The position numbers were made by a program, and so were the translations under genes. Shown here piece by piece: positions 1 to 6,400 of a stretch of 6,879 nucleotides of DNA (the first letter of the stretch is position 1; each line of letters starts with the position of its first letter). The notes under the pieces are model-generated. The model saw only the letters and a program-made list of their open reading frames with translations. It was not told where the DNA came from and searched no databases. The stretch lies in the NCBI GenBank assembly GCA_028277865.1, contig JANQFM010000881.1:1-6879 (forward strand). The letters run 5' to 3'. This DNA is from Acidobacteriota bacterium (lineage in GTDB: Bacteria > Acidobacteriota > UBA6911 > RPQK01 > DATIPO01).

Positions 1-429
1 CAGGGATGCGTTCAGCAGTGCGGGATTGGGCCACTGCCAGCTCGGCTTGACCGTTTTCGAGCAGATACTGGAGACGCAGCCTGGGAAGCTCGGGATCGAT
101 GGGCAGGTAAGGTGCGCCCGCCAAGTGAATGCCCAGTACGGCCACCACTTGCTCCCAGCCCTTTTCCATCACCACGGCCACAGGACGTTCGGGCCGGGCA
201 CCCATCCGAAACAGCTCCTCTGCCGTCCAGGCTGCTCTTCGGCATAGATCGGCGTAGCTGAAGGCGCCCTGGTCGCAGAGCAGAGCCACACGGTCGGGAT
301 GGCGGGTCGCCCGCTTCAGAAACGGGTTGTGCAGCAGCTCGAGCTGTTGGTGGCGGTTGGTGTCATTCACCCTTTGGCGCTTCAGCAGCTGCTCGGCGGG
401 GATCCTCAGCAACGAGTCGCTGAGCCAGG
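1..429 (-). other. Adenylation domain, N-terminal start only
   Basis: This is the beginning of the A domain that would load the acceptor amino acid of the Cy module. After a linker (SDSLLRIPAEQLL) the domain opens with LLHNPFLKRATRHPDRVAL. The A1-like element FSYADL follows, then VAVVMEKGWEQVVAVLGIHL (M at residue 2237) and the A2 motif AGAPYLPIDPELP. The MEKGWEQVVAVLGI form is one I associate with A domains directly after Cy domains, such as the cysteine-activating ones of thiazoline systems. The P-loop motif A3 and the specificity residues lie below coordinate 1, so Cys versus Ser or Thr is inferred only from the preceding Cy domain. Confidence 0.93.
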
Positions 430-3400
430 CCTCCTCCTGCCCGGCCAATTGCCGGATCAGATTGCAGTAGGCCTCAAACAGGCTGTTGGCCACTCCTGGC
501 GGAAAGAGATCCTGAACCACGCTCCAGCGGATAAAGAGCTGCCCTTGACGCTCGTCCAGCCCGTTGTCCAGCCAAACTTGGGGAGTCTGGGTCACGCCGT
601 AGACCGTCTTGCCCAACTCATCGAGAGGAAAGGCAGAGGGCTGGTCGGCTTCCGATCCCACCAGGCAGTTGAAGACAACGGGCAGTTCCACACCGGATCC
701 CCGTGGGTGCCTTCGGGCCAATTCGCGCAGCACCCGGACTCCGCTGACCTTGCGGCGGTCGATATTGGCGGCCAGCCGTTTCTGGATATCCTGAAGGCGC
801 TCTTGGAAAGGTTGAGGACGGCTCAGGTCGGCTTCGACCAGCACCACCGAAGTGAAGACGCCCACCAATTCGTCGATGCGCGGATGCAGGGGCGGACGAT
901 TGTAAAGCGGCAGGTTGAGCGTCATGCGCGGCGAACGGCTCCACAAGGCCAGCACCTCGGCGAAAGCAGTGAGCAGCACCGCCGCCGCCGTCGCTCCGCG
1001 GCCGCTGGCCCGCGACTTGATCTTCCGCCACTGAGAAGCCTCCAATTCAGCCCGCAAGACCTGGAAACGGGGCTGCTTGAGATCAGAGGGGCGTCGGGCC
1101 AGCGGAAGCTGAGGGCCGGGCGGCAGGTCGTCCAAGCGGCTGCGCCAGAATTCCAAATCCTGCCGATACTGCTCGGTTTCCCGCACCGCCTGCTGAGCCA
1201 GCACGCAATCGCGAAAAGTCACCTCCAACTCAGGCAGAACGGTATCCGGACGGTTGTAAAGTCCGACCAGTTGGCGATAGAGGGTCAGCAGGCTCAGGTC
1301 GTCGGCGATCAGGCAGTCGAAGCTGCAGTGCAGGCGGATGCGTCCACGACCCAGCAGGCTGGCGCGAAGGTCGAAAAGGGGCCAGCGATCGGAAGGCAGC
1401 ACTTGGTGCGACATGCTTTTGCGAATCTGAAGCAGGCAGCGCTCGGACTGCTGATCCGAAAGGCTCCTCAAGTCCAGTCGGGCGATGCGGTAGGAAGGGA
1501 CCTGCCGCAGGATCCTCTGGCGACCCTCGGAACTGACCACGCAACGCAGCATTTCGTGGTGGGCGATAAGGCGTTGCCAGGCGGCTTCCAGCCGCTGCAA
1601 GTCGAGCGACGGGCAGTCCAGCTCGCGGTAGCCGTGACAGGAGACATTTCCCAGCTCGAAGTCCTCTCCCCGTCCGATCCAGTAGGCTTGCTGCACTTCG
1701 GTGAGCGGAAACGGCTGGTAGCGCTGCAGAGGACGGGGACGGATCTCCAGATCCGGGACAGAACCCGTTTCGGCTTGCGGCGCCGGGCCGAGCTGCGAGC
1801 TGAGGCGTTCAATGGTGGGGAATCCCAGCACCTGCTGGGCGGTGAGCCGCAATCCCGCCTTTTCAGCCCGTGCAATGATCTGGATGGCCTTGAGCGAATC
1901 ACCGCCCAGTTCCAGAAAACTGTCGCGGATGCCGATCTGCCCGATCCCCAGGACTTCCTTCCAGATGCCGGCCAGCGATTCCTGCGCGGGAGTTTGAGGC
2001 GCCACAAAGGGCGTGAGCAGTTCGGGACGGGCATGCACCGGCGGCGGGCTTGGCTGGTCCAGCTCTTTTAAGGCGGGTCCATAGTCGCCGGCCGCAACCC
2101 GCTCCAGGACGGCGGGCAGATCGCGTCGGGACACGGCCAGATTGGATGCCAGGCCTGAATGGAGGATGCGTCTCAGCAAGTCCAACCCTTGCTCGACAGA
2201 GACAGAGTCCTCAGCGGTCGAATCCGAAAGGCCCAGTTGACGGCCTGTTCGAACCCGCATCCCCACATAGTTCCAGGCATTCCAGTTGACCGAGACAGTC
2301 CAGCAGCTAAAGCGCCGCTGGAAGTCCTGGGCAAAGGCGTCCAGCACCGCATTGGCGGCCACGTAGTCGGCCTGCCCGTAAGCGCCCAGCAGTGCCGCCT
2401 GGGATGAAAAGAGCATCAGGAAGTCCGGTGCATCCGATTCCAGGATGCCTTCCAGCAGTCTTGTTCCCGCCACCTTGGGCGCCATCACGCGCTCCGCTTC
2501 CTCACGGCTCTTGGAGTGGATCAGCCCCTGACCGGGGAGTCCTGCGCAGTGAAAGATGCCGTGCACGGCCCCGAAGCGGTTTCGCAACTTCTCGAGAGCT
2601 TCCCGCACCTGATCGGCCTGGCTGACGTCGGCTTGCAGCGGCAGCACTTCGGCACCCTCCTGCTGAAAGGCCGTGAGTCGCTGAATCGTTGCGCTGACGT
2701 CGTCATCCGGATCGTGGCTTTGCAGCCAGGACGGCCAATCCTCCGGCTTTGGAAAGGCGGATCGTCCCAGCAGCGCCAGCCGGGCCTGGACCGTTCGAGC
2801 CAGGTAGCCGGCCACTTCCAGGCCGATTCCCCCCAGCCCACCGGTGATCAGGTAGACGCCGCGTTGACGCAGCACGGCGGGCGCTTCGGAGCGGGCTGGC
2901 AGGCGGACAGGCTCCCAGAGGGGAATCCAGGCTTCACCGCCTCTGAAGGCTTGCAGCGGCGGGATGTCCGAATCCAGCAAGGAGCGAGTCAACAGGCTCA
3001 GCAGCCGCTCCTGTTGGCAATCAAGCGCCGTGTCCAGGACGCGGCAGCCTAGCTGGGGGTACTCGCGCGGGATGACCCGGCAGGGTCCGAGCAAAGCAGA
3101 TTGCTCGGGGATCAGATGCTCCTGCCCGGTGACTTGATGCAGCGGAGCGGTCACGACCAAGATCTCGGCCTGGGGCGGCTCAGGCAGGCTTCCCCAAGCC
3201 TGGGCCAGGTGCATCAGGCTGTCAAAGCCCACATCCCGAGAGTCCACAGCCCAACTCCACAGGAAGAGGATTCGGCAAGGAGGCCTGTCCAGCGATGCCA
3301 GCAGCGACCGGTAGTCTTCAGCCCGGGAGGGGTTGATCTGGTAGCATTTCTTGTCGATCTGCTGAATGCCGTCTCCGGCTTGAACGCGGATCCAGCAGAC

Positions 3401-6400
3401 TCCGCGATCCCGCAGCCGTGCAAGCAGTCGCTCGCCCAACTCCCCCTGGTTGCAAAAGACCAGCCAGGGATCCTGGCCGTCCTGCTTCGCCTCAGCCTGT
3501 GCAGGCAGCGGCACGGATTGCTTCCAACGAGGGAGATAGAACCAATCCGAGGGATCCTCGCTGCGCCGGGACGGTCTGATCGCCTTGCCAGGCGGTTGCG
3601 CTTCGACCCAGTAGCGCTGACCTTCGAAGGGATAGCCGGGCAGCGGCACCCTCTTTGGTCGGCGCCCTTGTTGTAAAGCCTCCCAATCCACCTCAATGCC
3701 CGCCGTCCAGAGGCCTCCCAACGCTTCTATCAGACTGCGCTCCTCGTCGCCGCCGGGAAGGGAAGTGACCAGCCGATGTCCGTCTCCAAAGGCGGTGTGG
3801 CTGCGGCAGATGGCGCTGAGCGTCCGACCGGGACCGACTTCCAGCAGAGTCATGGAAGGGTCGCCCAGCAACTCGTCCAACCCCTGACTGAAGAGGACCG
3901 TGTGCCGCATCTGCTGCGCCCAATGGTTGGGATCGGCCGCCTCCTGATCGGTGATCCACTTGCCGGTCCGGTTGGAAAGGAAGGGAATGCGGGGCGGATG
4001 GCGTTTTACCCGAGACACCGCCTCGGCCAAGGGCGCCATGGCCGAATCGACCGAGCAGGAATGGAAGGCGCGATCCACTTTCAGCCGTCGGCATCCGACG
4101 TTTTCTCGGGCCAGCTCCTGCTGAAATCGTTCGACGCCATCTGCCGAACCCGAAACCGTACACAGCCCGGGATGGTTCTCTGCCGCCATCGCCAGCCCTT
4201 GCGGCAAGCGTTTCCGCAACTGAGCAGCCGACAGCGAAACGGCCAGCATGGCCCCCGTCGGCAATTGCTCCATCAGCCGTTCCCTCTGAACGATCAGGCT
4301 CAAGGCGTCCTCAAGCGAAAAGACCCCGGACAGGCAAGCCGCCACCCACTCGCCCAAGCTATGCCCCAGCAGCGCCTTGGGCCGCACCCCCCAGGACATC
4401 CAAAGGCGAGCCAGCGAGTACTCGGCGATGAAGAGGGAGGCTTGGGGTCCAAAGTCCAAGGTCCAAGGTCCAAGGTCCGATTCGGATTTCTGAGTCCTCT
4501 TTCCCAGAATCTCTGCGCAATGGTTGATCTCTCGCCGAAAGGCTGGTTCGGTAGCGTAGATTTGGGCAGCCATGTTGGAGTGCTGGCTGCCCTGTCCGGG
4601 GAAGAGGAAGGCAACAGGGCGGGTGCGGGCTGGGCTGGGGGAAAGGAAGATCCCGTCGGAGGAATCCCCTGCCAGGGCTTCGAGGGCTTGCAGTCGATTG
4701 CGGGCTAAGACGAATCCGCGTTGCGGGAAGGCGCGCCGACCGACTTGCAGGGTATAGGCCACGTCGCTCAGCCTCTGCTCAGAACGGGTTTGCAGGTGGT
4801 TGGCCAGCCGCGAGAGGCTGGTATGCAAGGCCGAATCGCTGCGGGCCGACACAGGCAGCAGTTGCCAATCTCGCCCGCCAGGAGCGCCGGCATCTTGCCG
4901 GCGTCCGAGGTCCGTTTCATCCTCCCCAGGCGCTTCCTGCAATACGGCATGGACGTTGGTTCCCCCGAATCCGAAGCTGCTCACCCCCGCCCGACGGGCT
5001 CCGGCTTGGCCTTTCCAGTCGGCCAGCCGCGTGTGCGGATAAAAAGGAGATTCGCCGAAGTCGATTTCCGGATTGGGCTCTTCGAAGTGCAAAGTGGGCG
5101 GAATGGCCCGCTTTTCCAGTGCCAGGACCGCCTTGACCAGTCCCGCCACGCCGGCAGCCGCGTCCAGGTGCCCGATGTTGCTCTTGACCGATCCCAGGGC
5201 GCAGAAGCCTTTGCGGTTGGTGTGTTGCCTAAAGGCCCGTGTGGCGGCCTCGACCTCGATGGGATCGCCCAACGGGGTGGCCGTTCCATGGCCTTCCAGA
5301 AAAGTGATCGTGTCTGCTGAAACGCCCGCTGCGGACAGCGCATCGGCGATCACCTTCGACTGCCCTTCGACGCCCGGGGCGGTGAAGCCCACTTTGCGCG
5401 ATCCGTCGTTGTTGAGGGCCGAACCCAGGATGAGCGCCCGTACCGAGTCGCCGTCGCCCTGGGCTCGGCTGAGCCGCTTGAGCACCACCAGGGCGCCTCC
5501 GTCGCCTCCCACCGTGCCCTGGGCGCGGGCGTCGAAGGCGCGGCAGTGGCCGTCGGGCGAAACGATGTCTCCTTCACGATGCAGGTAGCCTGTCCTATGG
5601 GGCACCCGCACCGAAACGCCTCCTGCCAAGGCCATCTCGCACTGCCCGTCCAGCAGTGCCCGGCAAGCCAGGTGAACGGCCGCGAGCGAGGTGGAGCAAG
5701 CGGTCTGGACGTTGAGGCTGGGTCCGGTCAGGTCGAGTTTGTAGGCGATGCGCGAGGCCAAGTGGTCGATGCGGTTCTGCAGCGAGACCAGCATGTCCCC
5801 GGCCGCTTCGATCAGGTCGGGATTGGACATCAGATTGCGCGTCAGATAGGTGTTGACGCTCTGTCCGGCAAAGACCCCGATGCGACCTTGGTAGCGCGAA
5901 GGTTCATAGCCTGCGTCCTCCAGCGCCAGCCATGCGCATTCCAGTGCCAAACGATGCTGAGGATCCATCAATTCCGCCTCACGGGGAGTGAGTCCGAAGA
6001 AACCGGCGTCGAACAGCTCGACGTCCTCGATCATCCCGTTGGCCTTGACGTAACGTGGATCGCCGATCAACTCCGCATCAACGCCGGCCTGACGCAGTTG
6101 CTGGTCGGAGAAGAATGTAATCGACTCCACCCCTTGCCTCAGGTTCTCCCAAAACTCGTCCACATCCCGAGCACCCGGAAAGCGCCCCGCCATTCCGATG
6201 ATGGCGATGGGTTCGGAGGCCGAGCGGGAAGCGGGAGCCGGGAGTCGGGAGTCAGGGGCAAAGGTTGCAGGTTCCGGGTCTTGGACCTTGGGCCTTGTAG
6301 TTTGGACTTTGAACCTCTGATCAGCCAGGAAGCCCGATAACGACCGAACCGTGGGATGGCGGAACAATTCCACCATGGGGATGGTTCGTCCCAACTCCGC

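Noticed and set aside
1270..1330. Ordinary condensation domain with HHxxxDG in the ACP-to-A position
   Set aside because: The translated motif is DCLIADDLS, which fits the heterocyclization signature DxxxxDxxS and not HHxxxDG.
299..2071. Long plus-strand open frame of about 590 codons opposite the ACP and Cy domains
   Set aside because: It is antisense to well-conserved domain sequence with intact catalytic motifs. Its translation is Gln/Arg/Leu-rich with no recognisable family, as expected from GC-rich antisense codons.
4446..4480. Possible CRISPR-like array
   Set aside because: Units are 7 bp, contiguous and without spacers; this is a short tandem repeat.
4438..4505. Frameshift or pseudogenization of the AT at the heptamer array
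   Set aside because: The same frame gives clear AT motifs on both sides (GQGSQ before, GHSLGE after), so the frame is intact.
3776..4708. Plus-strand open frame of about 310 codons opposite the AT domain
   Set aside because: Antisense shadow of the AT. Its only striking peptide (KVQGPRSKV) is the heptamer array read on the other strand.
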